DNA from: Chloroflexota bacterium
GTDB taxonomy: Bacteria > Chloroflexota > Anaerolineae > Anaerolineales > UBA11858
DNA length: 11,795 bases
Assembly: GCA_003513015.1 (NCBI GenBank)
Contig: DOTA01000394.1
Location: forward strand, 1,843-13,637
Direction: 5' to 3'
Below, piece after piece: positions 4,901-11,795 of this stretch. Every line of letters starts with the position of its first letter. Positions within the stretch are counted from its first letter, which is position 1. The position numbers were made by a program, and so were the translations under genes. Below the pieces are notes generated by a model that ran no database searches, was not told the DNA's origin, and saw only the letters and a program-made list of their open reading frames with translations.

Positions 4901-7617
4901 ATATCAATAAAAGAAACCAGTACCCGAGATAAATCTTGCTCAAACCCAGGCAGCACCGTGAGGGTAAGCGCCAGGGTGATCGGTTTGCCGATGCTGTTCA
5001 CCACCGGGATTTCAGCTTCGAAATGGGTGGCACTTTGAGCCAGCGCCACCATTTCACGCTGAAAAGCAGGCAATGACTCATCTGTAAAATACTGGGGCAA
5101 GTCTCGGACAACCTGTTCTTTCGAATCGGCGCCCAACACTGTAACGCTGGTCTGGTTGATGGCGGTGATACGCCCCAATGCTGATAAATTAATTAATTCA
5201 TCCGGGTTCGCGGTCAAATATTCATCAAAATCTGACACGCCGACCGTGCGCAATTCTTCAAAACGCGCCTGCACTGCTGAAAAATCTTCTTCCCAGATCG
5301 CAATGGGGGCGTTTTCGAAGGTTGTTCGATAGCGTGCTTCGCTGGCTTGCAGGGCTTCTTCTGCTTGGATTCGTTCCGTGATATCCTGCACATAACCGGT
5401 CAATGCCAGTGGTTGACCATTTTCATCCCGCATCAGTTGGCCTTGCGCCCAAACCGTGCGTTCCGTTCCATCGGGCAAGACAATGCGGTAGGAAAGAGGG
5501 ATGGGTTGCGCATCTTGAAGGACACTGCGGTTCGAGGCTTGTACGGCAAGGGCATCATCCGGGTGAATGCGCTCAGCAACGATGCGGTTTACATCCCCAT
5601 CGAAACCCTGGCGTTCTACTCCAAATAAGCGAAACATCCCGTCGGACCAGGTCACCTTTCGGGTACGCAGATCCCATTTCCAACTACCCACCTTGGCAAC
5701 TTCTTCTGCGGTGGAAAGGATCGATTGGCTTTCAAGCAAAGCCTCCTCGGCCTTTAAACGCTCGGTGATATCGTGAATAATCGAAAATAGCATTAACTCC
5801 CCTTGAATGCGGATGGGTGAAGAATGTACTTCAACGGTCCGAATTTCTCCGCTGGACAGGCGGTGAGGAAATATAAAGAAATTTTGATTTTGTGAGCTGG
5901 CTTGTTTGCGCCGCTCGGCAACTTCTTCGGGCGGCAACACATTGAGATCCTGAATTTGCATCAGCTTTAGGGTTTCTAAAGGGTAGCCATAATAATTCTG
6001 AGCGGCAGTGTTGGCATCCACAATCTGCCCTGAAACCGGTTCAATCAGGAGCATCACCGCGCTGTGGTTCTCAAACATCAAGTGGAAGCGTTCTTCGCTT
6101 TCGCGCAAGGCATTCTCTACCTGCTTGCGCTGGGTGACATTTCTAAAATATCCAATCAGGCCATCGGTTTGGCCTCGGGTATCAAATTTGGGAACAAACG
6201 TGCCTTCAAAAAATTCATCTTCTCCAGCCCGCGAAACCAGGGAGGTTTCATAGTATTGGGGTTCGCCAGTTTCCATCACTTGTTTTTTGGCTGTGGTGAG
6301 CCTTTGGGCTTCTTCTTCCAAAAGAAAATCGAAATCGGTCTTACCGATCATATCTTCTTGCGTCAACCCCAGTTGGGGGTTGATGACATACGTGTACCTG
6401 AGATTTTTATCATTTATGATAATGTGATCGGGTGTGTTGGCTGTAATCGCCTGGAGGCGTTCCTGGGTTTCCTGCAAAGCTTTTCCGGCCCTTTTGCGCT
6501 CAGTGATATTTTCTGCGATCGAAAGCAAACGCTGTTTTCCGGCAATGGTGATGATCTCGCCAAAATATAAGGTGGGGAACATCTCCCCCGATTTTTTTTG
6601 AAAGAGAACTTCTTCTCCGCTGATTTTGCCCGTGGAAACCAAATGAGCTTTCAGCTTATTGCGATCTTCTTTGGAAATCACGCCCAGATCGATAGATGTA
6701 TTGCCAATGGCCTCTGCGCGGCTGTAGCCGGTTACCTGAATGAAGTTTTTGTTAACTTCGATGTAAGTTCCATCTTCGATGGTGGAGATGGTCATCAATA
6801 GTGGGCCGCTCTGAAAAGCTTTTGAAAACTGCTCTTCCGAAAGGCGTAAGGTCTCTTCAATCTGCATGCGATCCGTAACATCCCGGGCGACCACCTGAAA
6901 GGCAAACAGGCCATCTTTGGGATTATGGAGGGGAGAAACCGCAGCCTCCACCCAGCGGTAGCTGTGATCCGGCCGGTATATTTTCAACGTTTGCTCAGGA
7001 ATCTGCTCACCGAGCAAGATGTGTTGGTAGATGCTTCTAATTCTTTCAATATCATCACTGGCGATTAAACCGATTTCAAAGAAAGATTTCCCCATCAATT
7101 GTGTGCGCGTTCGTCCGGTGATTTCCAAGGTTTTATCGTTACAGTCGATAATTTTTTCATTCAGATCGAGCACAATGATGCTGACACTGGATGATTGAAA
7201 AAGGGATCGGTAACGCAGTTCACTCTGGGCCAGTCGGCGATCCAGTTGATGTTTGTGGATGGCGATTTCGATGCTAATCAGTAGTTTTTGGGGATCGAAG
7301 GGTTTAATCAGATAGCTATAAGGGGTAGTTTGCTTGGCGCGCTGCAATGTCTGTGCATCGGCGAAAGCGGTTAAATAAATGATCGGAATGTCTAATTTCT
7401 CAGAAAGATAAGTCGCGGTTTCAATCCCATTCATTTCCCCGTTCAATTGGATATCCATCAAGGCCAGGTCTGGTTTTTCGCTTTCGGCTAAGGCAATGGC
7501 TTCTTGCCCGCTGGCCGCCCTCCCAATCACCCGGTAACCGGCCTGGATAAGTTTGTTTTCGATATCCTTAGCGACCAGGATTTCATCCTCGACGATTAGA
7601 ATACTAAATTGATTCAC
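1999..7617 (-). CDS. Giant hybrid sensor histidine kinase: REC-PAS(x7)-GAF-PAS(x2)-GAF-HisKA-HATPase
   Basis: This is an 1872-residue soluble kinase with no signal peptide or membrane segment. Domains by approximate residue: receiver 5-118 (E10/D11, phospho-acceptor D55 in LALMDIQLNG, T83, K105); PAS 136-248, 262-373, 388-496, 510-620, 636-750, 763-907 and 922-1035; GAF 1048-1213; PAS 1227-1338 and 1353-1463; GAF 1478-1635; HisKA 1650-1717 with H1660 in VSHEVRTPL; HATPase 1764-1872 with N box NLLGNAIKY (N1777), G1 box DNGIGI (1805-1810), F box FERF and G2 box GAGLGL (1835-1840). All catalytic boxes are intact. Most PAS domains end in D-I-T-E-R followed by a short charged helix containing AEEAL and SE-R, the usual signal-transmitting linker. 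The intact N-terminal receiver suggests control by another kinase, most simply the one encoded just upstream. The HisKA core probably phosphorylates the downstream OmpR-type regulator. Start is GTG at 7617-7615 with a strong ribosome binding site. Ligands cannot be predicted. Confidence 0.95.
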   Translation of the reverse strand: MNQFSILIVEDEILVAKDIENKLIQAGYRVIGRAASGQEAIALAESEKPDLALMDIQLNGEMNGIETATYLSEKLDIPIIYLTAFADAQTLQRAKQTTPYSYLIKPFDPQKLLISIEIAIHKHQLDRRLAQSELRYRSLFQSSSVSIIVLDLNEKIIDCNDKTLEITGRTRTQLMGKSFFEIGLIASDDIERIRSIYQHILLGEQIPEQTLKIYRPDHSYRWVEAAVSPLHNPKDGLFAFQVVARDVTDRMQIEETLRLSEEQFSKAFQSGPLLMTISTIEDGTYIEVNKNFIQVTGYSRAEAIGNTSIDLGVISKEDRNKLKAHLVSTGKISGEEVLFQKKSGEMFPTLYFGEIITIAGKQRLLSIAENITERKRAGKALQETQERLQAITANTPDHIIINDKNLRYTYVINPQLGLTQEDMIGKTDFDFLLEEEAQRLTTAKKQVMETGEPQYYETSLVSRAGEDEFFEGTFVPKFDTRGQTDGLIGYFRNVTQRKQVENALRESEERFHLMFENHSAVMLLIEPVSGQIVDANTAAQNYYGYPLETLKLMQIQDLNVLPPEEVAERRKQASSQNQNFFIFPHRLSSGEIRTVEVHSSPIRIQGELMLFSIIHDITERLKAEEALLESQSILSTAEEVAKVGSWKWDLRTRKVTWSDGMFRLFGVERQGFDGDVNRIVAERIHPDDALAVQASNRSVLQDAQPIPLSYRIVLPDGTERTVWAQGQLMRDENGQPLALTGYVQDITERIQAEEALQASEARYRTTFENAPIAIWEEDFSAVQARFEELRTVGVSDFDEYLTANPDELINLSALGRITAINQTSVTVLGADSKEQVVRDLPQYFTDESLPAFQREMVALAQSATHFEAEIPVVNSIGKPITLALTLTVLPGFEQDLSRVLVSFIDITGRLQAQRALVKSEERYRLLFEQMISGFALHEIICDENGNPLDYRFLEINPAFEALTGLKAAEILGKTVLEIMPNTEPYWIENYGRVALQNEIFEMENFSQELGRYYQVKAFSPQPGQFAVLFDDVTMQRQAEKNRQYQASVNKALADMGRVLIDPQLPIETITEITLDYALILTGSQHGFVSVIDSTTGDNIAYTLTNMMESECKLNGADRRTVFTIGADGLYPSLWGSVLNTGQATYTNTPKAHPASTGLPQGHVPLQNFLSAPAKIGERLIGQIALANVKTGYTDDDLTTIQRLSDLYAISLQRKRADDALRENEERFRLFFENAPDSYQALDAENRFLEVNQAWLDTFGYSREEVIGRWFGDFATPKSAEFLRNQFPNLITLGRDQNFDLELICKDGTPLIVVLTWKVARDSDGNFMQTHCVLHNITERVKAEEALQASEEKHRRLFENAYDSIFIIDPNTEKFIDANQIAAHRLGYMRAELLQMGFEDLDAPTPATQYKKIWQQLRENGSVLFEQVHVRKDGSLMPVEVSIHQVQYGNRTVLQSVVRDITERKQAELEMKRHNEELRALNTIASSSGSTRDQKQLLNTTLQKTIDVTQMDGGWILLVRENRTEFMLGASMGISNQTRLDLMQFSVQSGMAGRCYQQGEIICIFDVENEPVLNDDVTKREQRKVVIYFPIVAGDEILGVISVFKRSQQSLQPEDFPILTAIGHQLGLGLQNLALADQTAELNILREMDRLRSEFIANVSHEVRTPLGLIKIFAATLLRKDVKLDAETQREFISNIDDESDKLTEIVNNLLDLSRIEAGKMQLHKQSADLMQMADEVITGLRANSSMHNFVINSPSTPLVTDVDRVRIEQVLRNLLGNAIKYSPNGGQIIIGGKMEDEQIMIWVRDNGIGIPPENLDRIFERFYRIQTEETYGVRGAGLGLSVSKAIIEAHGGRIWAESGSGGSTIYFSLPTV

Positions 7618-7624
7618 CGGTTAT

Positions 7625-7630
7625 TCCTTT
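7625..7630 (-). promoter_or_regulatory. Ribosome binding site for the GTG-started hybrid kinase
   Basis: The minus strand reads AAAGGA 7 nt before the GTG at 7617. The site lies entirely in the 16-nt gap after the upstream kinase's TGA stop. It fixes the non-ATG start and indicates coupled translation of the two kinases. Confidence 0.75.
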
Positions 7631-7633
7631 CGG

Positions 7634-10600
7634 TCAATTTGGAGCCGGGAAAGTGATGTTAAACACCGTACCCGCTTCGCGTTCTAATATGAGTTTGCCT
7701 TTTAGTTGTTGGGTAAGCAGGTCAACCAATTGCACCCCCAGGGAACTGCTGTTGTGGATATCAATCTCCTGGGGCAAACCAACACCGTTATCTGCAATTC
7801 GTAAAACGTATTCGTTTTCAACTCGTTGAAATGCAATTTGAATTTGGCCTGATTCCCCATGGGGGAAAGCGTATTTAATGGCATTGGAAACCAATTCATT
7901 TACGATCATACCACAAGGGATTGCTATATCCATACTCACGGAAGCATCATCGGTTTCCACCTCGATCGTAATGTTATTTGCTTGCGAGCCATAATTTCTG
8001 ACCAAATAATTATAAAGACTGTGAAGGTATCCAGACATATCTACATGCGCCAGATCGCCCGATTGATACAATTTTTCATGAATGAGCGCCATGGAATAAA
8101 TTCGATTTTTGCTCTCCATGAATCCCTGGTAAATGGCGGGGTCGTCAAGCACATCGCTTTGCAAATCCAACAAGCTGGAAATGATTTGCAAGTTGTTTTT
8201 GACGCGGTGATGAACTTCTTTGAGCAGCAATTCTTTTTCGTGCAGGGAAACCAGGAGTTGTTCTTCAGCTTGTTTGCGCTCAATGATGGTGGCAACCAGG
8301 TTTGCCAGGCCGCCCATGAAGGCGAGCAGTTCTTGTTTCACGGTAAATGATTCTCGGTGAGCCAGAGATACGGTTCCAAGCACTTTGTTCTTGGTCAACA
8401 TGGGTACGCATAGAAAAGTTTGAACATTTAGTTGGCGCAAGGCCTTGTAAGCATACTCGGCTCGCTCCCCGGGATGAGTTTCAAGTAAGGGTTCCCCGCT
8501 CTGGGCTACGATGCCCGACATGGTTTGATGAACTGGAATCTCAAGGGGTAATTCAAGGTACGCACGGGGTAGACCTTGGGCTGCAATAAATTGCATAACT
8601 TGTCGGGTCGGATCATATAACTCGATGGTGACCATCGGGAAACCGGTCGCGCGCGTGATTTCCTTCACAATTTCATCCAGAGTAGTTTGGAGTGTTTTCC
8701 CTTGCAGACCAATTTCTGAAATGCGGTGCAACGTTTCCAACTTCTGGTGGCGTTCCAGCAGCAAGGCCTCGGCTAGCTTGCGCTCGGTGATATTTTCTGC
8801 CACCGCTAAAATGCGCGCGATACTGCCATCATCGGCATGCAAAGGAACGCTGCGATAGTATTGAAACTGTCCATCAATAAATAATTCGAAGGAACGCTCT
8901 TCACCCTGGAAAGTCTTTTCATAATGCTCGCGAACCAGCGGAGCATATTCGCCGAAAATTTGCTCCAGGGTAAGCCCGATGAATTGCTCTGGCTGTAAAT
9001 TTCGTTTGGTGAACTCCTGTCCGGAGGTAAAACCAACCGTAAAATCTTTTTCGATGATTGAAAGATACGAATTGGGGAAGTTTTCGGCAATCAGGCCGAG
9101 CAGTTTCTGATTTTCTCGCAGGGCTTGATCGGCTTTCTTGCGGTCGGTAATATCGCGAGCGGCCTCCACGATTCCAGTCATTTCGCCATCGGGGCCAATT
9201 AAAGGTGAAGCGATCATTTCGATGATGCGCGTTTCGCCCTTCAAAAAATGCTCATGGGTCACCGTCACCGGCAGCATGCTGCGTTTTACCTCCAGCAGCG
9301 GGCAGGGGTGCTGCATGCCCCTGCAAGGCGTTTCTCGGCTATGCGATAATTGATAACAGGTGATGGGTTGGCTAATCGGCAAGCCATTTGCCAGCCCGGC
9401 TTGCCGCATGGTTTGATTCATGAGCTGCACCTGATAATCGAGCCCGATCACCAAAATCGGCTCGCTGACCCCATCAATGGTCGTTTGCAGCAACTGAAAA
9501 GCTTTGCGGCGTTCTTGCTCGGCCAGCATTAGCAGGGTAATATCGCGCGAAATGATCTGCACGCGATCAATCTCGCCATTTTCTTGTAAAGGAACAATGG
9601 TTGATTCCAACCAACGGATTTCCCCATCAGGGCGGATGAAACGAGTGTTTTGGGGAACAACTGATCCACTGGCAAGAGATTGTTCAAAAATAGGCGTAAA
9701 CTCTGCTTGGGCATTGCCTGTGAACATCTTTATTTGGTTAAAATGTTGGCCCACGATTTGTTCCCGGGGGAAACCGCTAATTTCTACGGTACTCTCGTTG
9801 CAATCCAGCACAACTCCATCGTTGCCAAATACGGTAATCGCCAGCGGTGAAGAATTAAACAGTGAACGATAGCGCTCTTCGTTTGTGCGGATGTCGTGCT
9901 CTGCCAATTTTCGTTCGGCAATATCCCAAGCGAGATCAGCCAAGGTCGTTATCGTTTCGATATCCTCTTCCGTATAATTTTGCGGTTTATTGCCCACGCC
10001 TAAGATTGCCACAATTTTTTCCCCTCGGAAAACTGGGATCACCAATTCACGGGTAACTTGGGCATGGCCCTCCGGGTAACCCTTGCGGTGCGGCAAGGCC
10101 TCAACCTGATTGTGAACCACTGGCGCGCGTTGGCGGATGCAATCCGCCCATACCCCGGCCTGATCCACCGCATAATGCAAACCTCGAGCTTCTGCTTGGC
10201 ATAGGCTCACCAGTGTATTACTTGACCACTGTTGCAAGCCTAATGTTTCTTGATCTTCTTCCAAAAAATGGTAGAAACCAATAAGGCTACCTGTCAGAGC
10301 CTCGGCTTCATCCAAAGTGAGCTGGAGCAAATCAGGCAAAGCGTGGGATTCAGCATATTCAACCAGTTTAAAACGGGCCTGCCAGATTTGATCCCTTTTT
10401 TTACGTTTGGTGATATCAAAAGCGACTCCCAAAAAACCAACCAATTCATTCTGGTCATTGAACATCTTGGTTGCCAGTCCGTTAACCCAGGTGATTTTTC
10501 CTTCGGGATTGTGGAAACGATATTCCAGACCCAAATTGTCATCCGATTCAACCATCCGATTCCAGGATTTAAGTACGAATTCACGATCTTCCGGATGCAA

Positions 10601-11795
10601 ACAGGATACCCAACCATTCCCCAGTGCTTGTTCAAAGTTAAGACCAGTTATCTGCATCCAATAGGGATTGACATATTGGCAGTTACCGGCCTGATCTGTC
10701 AGATAAATCCCAATGGGGGCCAGTTGCGCCAACTTGCGGAAACGCTCTTCGCTCCGCTGCAAAACCTGCTCGACTTTCTGGCGCTCATCGATTTCCTTTT
10801 GGGCCGCATCAAACAAGCGCGCGTTCCAAATCGCTGTGGCAGCATAATCTGCCAAAAGCTTAAACAGATTGGCTTGTTCGGACGAAAAATAACCCACTCG
10901 CTTATCCAACGCCTGAATCACGCCAATGATTTCATCTTCAATGATCAGAGGTGTGCAAATGATCGAAGGCAACACAACCCCGGTTTTTCTCTCAACCCCT
11001 TCATAGTGATGAGCCTCCAGGCTGGCATCTGCGATCAGCACGGTTTCGGCGTGCCGGGCGACCCAGCCTACAATGCCCGTATTGATACTCAAACGCCAGC
11101 CATTCACCATATCAGCAGATGCGCCGGTTGCGCGGTAACAAACCAATTCACGTGCCGCCGCATCCAACAACCAAATCGAGGCCGCGGTGATATCGAACAA
11201 CCGGCGGGTTTCATCCAAAACCGTTGAAAGCACCTCGGCCAAATCCAGGCTGGAGGTCAGCACCTGCCCGATTCGGCTAAATAATTTGAGTTCCTGATAA
11301 TGCTGTTGCGAAACTTTTTGCACGAATTTCTGTTCGCTGATGTTTTGGACCGCTCCAAAAATTTGAGTGACGCGCCCCTGGGATGCATCCCACCCCGGAC
11401 GGGAGTAAACCCGGTACCAGCGAAGGCCTCCGTTTTTTGAGCCCATTCGTAACTCGCAGCTATCCTCATTCCCCATCAAAAGCAAACGCAAGTGCGCCCG
11501 CAAAACTGCCTCATCTTCCGGGTACACAATTTTGACCCAGCCCATTTCACCAACTTCTGCTGGGCTGTAACCGCTGATTTTCTCAAACGATTCGGATAGC
11601 CAATCAATCCTGATATCCTCATTTGCATTCACTGAAAACGCGTACCCGAATTCAGACACAAGTTCAGAAATATGGCGAAAGCGGGCCTCTTGTGCCCGCA
11701 TCTGCTGCATTTGATGATGATAGTGGCAGTTTACTTCAATACTGCTGCGAAGTTCGCTAACGCGATAAGGCGCTACGAGATACCCCTGCGCCTGA
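7634..11795 (-). CDS. Giant multi-PAS/GAF sensor kinase with HisKA_2 core and N-terminal receiver remnant (5' end cut by window edge)
   Basis: At least 1386 residues are present and the frame is open through the right edge. The ATG at 11710 is not credible as the start: no ribosome binding site precedes it, and the 28 codons upstream encode AQGYLVAPYRVSELRSSIE, the end of a receiver domain. There the usual K-P-F reads A-P-Y (Ala codon 11771-11773). Counting residues from 11710: PAS 9-125, GAF 145-300, PAS 322-435, GAF 445-598, PAS 612-724, PAS 738-855 (with a Cys/His cluster), PAS 866-975, GAF 990-1145, HisKA_2 1158-1240 with EVHHRVKNNLQ (H1168 the likely phospho-site), HATPase 1262-1356 with NELVSNAIKY and DNGVGL. 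No membrane segment is seen, so sensing is cytoplasmic. HisKA_2 kinases commonly signal to partner receivers; the intact receiver of the next gene, 16 nt downstream, is an obvious candidate. It is the first visible gene of the kinase-kinase-regulator operon. Confidence 0.93.
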   Translation of the reverse strand, partial: QAQGYLVAPYRVSELRSSIEVNCHYHHQMQQMRAQEARFRHISELVSEFGYAFSVNANEDIRIDWLSESFEKISGYSPAEVGEMGWVKIVYPEDEAVLRAHLRLLLMGNEDSCELRMGSKNGGLRWYRVYSRPGWDASQGRVTQIFGAVQNISEQKFVQKVSQQHYQELKLFSRIGQVLTSSLDLAEVLSTVLDETRRLFDITAASIWLLDAAARELVCYRATGASADMVNGWRLSINTGIVGWVARHAETVLIADASLEAHHYEGVERKTGVVLPSIICTPLIIEDEIIGVIQALDKRVGYFSSEQANLFKLLADYAATAIWNARLFDAAQKEIDERQKVEQVLQRSEERFRKLAQLAPIGIYLTDQAGNCQYVNPYWMQITGLNFEQALGNGWVSCLHPEDREFVLKSWNRMVESDDNLGLEYRFHNPEGKITWVNGLATKMFNDQNELVGFLGVAFDITKRKKRDQIWQARFKLVEYAESHALPDLLQLTLDEAEALTGSLIGFYHFLEEDQETLGLQQWSSNTLVSLCQAEARGLHYAVDQAGVWADCIRQRAPVVHNQVEALPHRKGYPEGHAQVTRELVIPVFRGEKIVAILGVGNKPQNYTEEDIETITTLADLAWDIAERKLAEHDIRTNEERYRSLFNSSPLAITVFGNDGVVLDCNESTVEISGFPREQIVGQHFNQIKMFTGNAQAEFTPIFEQSLASGSVVPQNTRFIRPDGEIRWLESTIVPLQENGEIDRVQIISRDITLLMLAEQERRKAFQLLQTTIDGVSEPILVIGLDYQVQLMNQTMRQAGLANGLPISQPITCYQLSHSRETPCRGMQHPCPLLEVKRSMLPVTVTHEHFLKGETRIIEMIASPLIGPDGEMTGIVEAARDITDRKKADQALRENQKLLGLIAENFPNSYLSIIEKDFTVGFTSGQEFTKRNLQPEQFIGLTLEQIFGEYAPLVREHYEKTFQGEERSFELFIDGQFQYYRSVPLHADDGSIARILAVAENITERKLAEALLLERHQKLETLHRISEIGLQGKTLQTTLDEIVKEITRATGFPMVTIELYDPTRQVMQFIAAQGLPRAYLELPLEIPVHQTMSGIVAQSGEPLLETHPGERAEYAYKALRQLNVQTFLCVPMLTKNKVLGTVSLAHRESFTVKQELLAFMGGLANLVATIIERKQAEEQLLVSLHEKELLLKEVHHRVKNNLQIISSLLDLQSDVLDDPAIYQGFMESKNRIYSMALIHEKLYQSGDLAHVDMSGYLHSLYNYLVRNYGSQANNITIEVETDDASVSMDIAIPCGMIVNELVSNAIKYAFPHGESGQIQIAFQRVENEYVLRIADNGVGLPQEIDIHNSSSLGVQLVDLLTQQLKGKLILEREAGTVFNITFPAPN

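Noticed and set aside
6064..6570. A 168-codon plus-strand frame opposite the hybrid kinase
   Set aside because: The minus-strand frame encodes clear PAS domains throughout; the plus-strand translation has no recognisable motif.
10250..11227. A 325-codon open frame on the plus strand opposite the upstream kinase
   Set aside because: It is antisense to well-recognised PAS and GAF coding sequence, shows no domain of its own, and lacks a good ribosome binding site. Long antisense frames are common opposite codon-biased genes.
7634..11710. The ATG at 11710 as the true start of the upstream kinase
   Set aside because: There is no Shine-Dalgarno sequence before it, and the upstream codons encode a receiver-domain tail in frame to the window edge.
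1999..11795. LOV-type or phytochrome-type photoreceptor domains among the PAS and GAF modules
   Set aside because: No flavin-binding N-C-R-F-L motif is present in any PAS, and no GAF shows a bilin-attachment Cys context. The ligands remain unknown.
1..11795. Mobile elements, CRISPR arrays, tRNA or rRNA genes
   Set aside because: I saw no transposase or integrase, no regularly spaced palindromic repeat array and no tRNA- or rRNA-like sequence. Nearly all of the window is accounted for by five signalling genes.

Overview
All genes in this window lie on the minus strand, so the biology reads from the right edge to the left. Base composition is intermediate. The very large soluble multi-PAS/GAF histidine kinases, and the GAF and PAS subtypes they carry, recall environmental bacteria such as Anaerolineae-type Chloroflexota. 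That is an impression from protein style, not a taxonomic marker, and no rRNA, tRNA or housekeeping gene is present to confirm it.

Layout in transcription order. (1) 11795-7634: a giant cytoplasmic sensor kinase, truncated by the window edge, with five PAS and three GAF domains and a HisKA_2-type kinase core. Its reading frame stays open through the edge and encodes the tail of an N-terminal receiver domain, so the ATG at 11710 is internal. (2) 7617-1999: a second giant kinase of 1872 residues, starting with GTG 16 nt after the first gene. It has a receiver, nine PAS and two GAF domains, and a classical HisKA/HATPase core. (3) 1895-1191: a canonical OmpR/PhoB-family response regulator. These three probably form one operon, closed by a strong perfect 20-bp hairpin at 1087-1130. 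(4) 895-461: a small receiver-like protein that has lost the phospho-accepting Asp and the conserved Lys. (5) 455-1: a CheW-type coupling protein, cut by the left edge. Genes 4 and 5 are tightly coupled, and the CheW ribosome binding site lies inside the end of gene 4.

The 295-bp gap at 896-1190 holds the most interesting non-coding signal. Three consecutive 11-bp direct repeats (core TTGGAAGG on the minus strand, 1025-1057) sit just upstream of a plausible promoter for the pseudo-receiver/cheW pair. Head-to-tail sites spaced by 11 bp are the usual binding geometry of OmpR/PhoB regulators, and the gene next door encodes one.

Working model (inference): 19 visible sensor modules on two soluble kinases are integrated through receiver-kinase crosstalk onto one PhoB-like regulator. 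That regulator then controls a chemosensory operon starting with a phosphorylation-dead receiver and CheW. The families are well known; the particular wiring and the degenerate receivers are what deserve attention.
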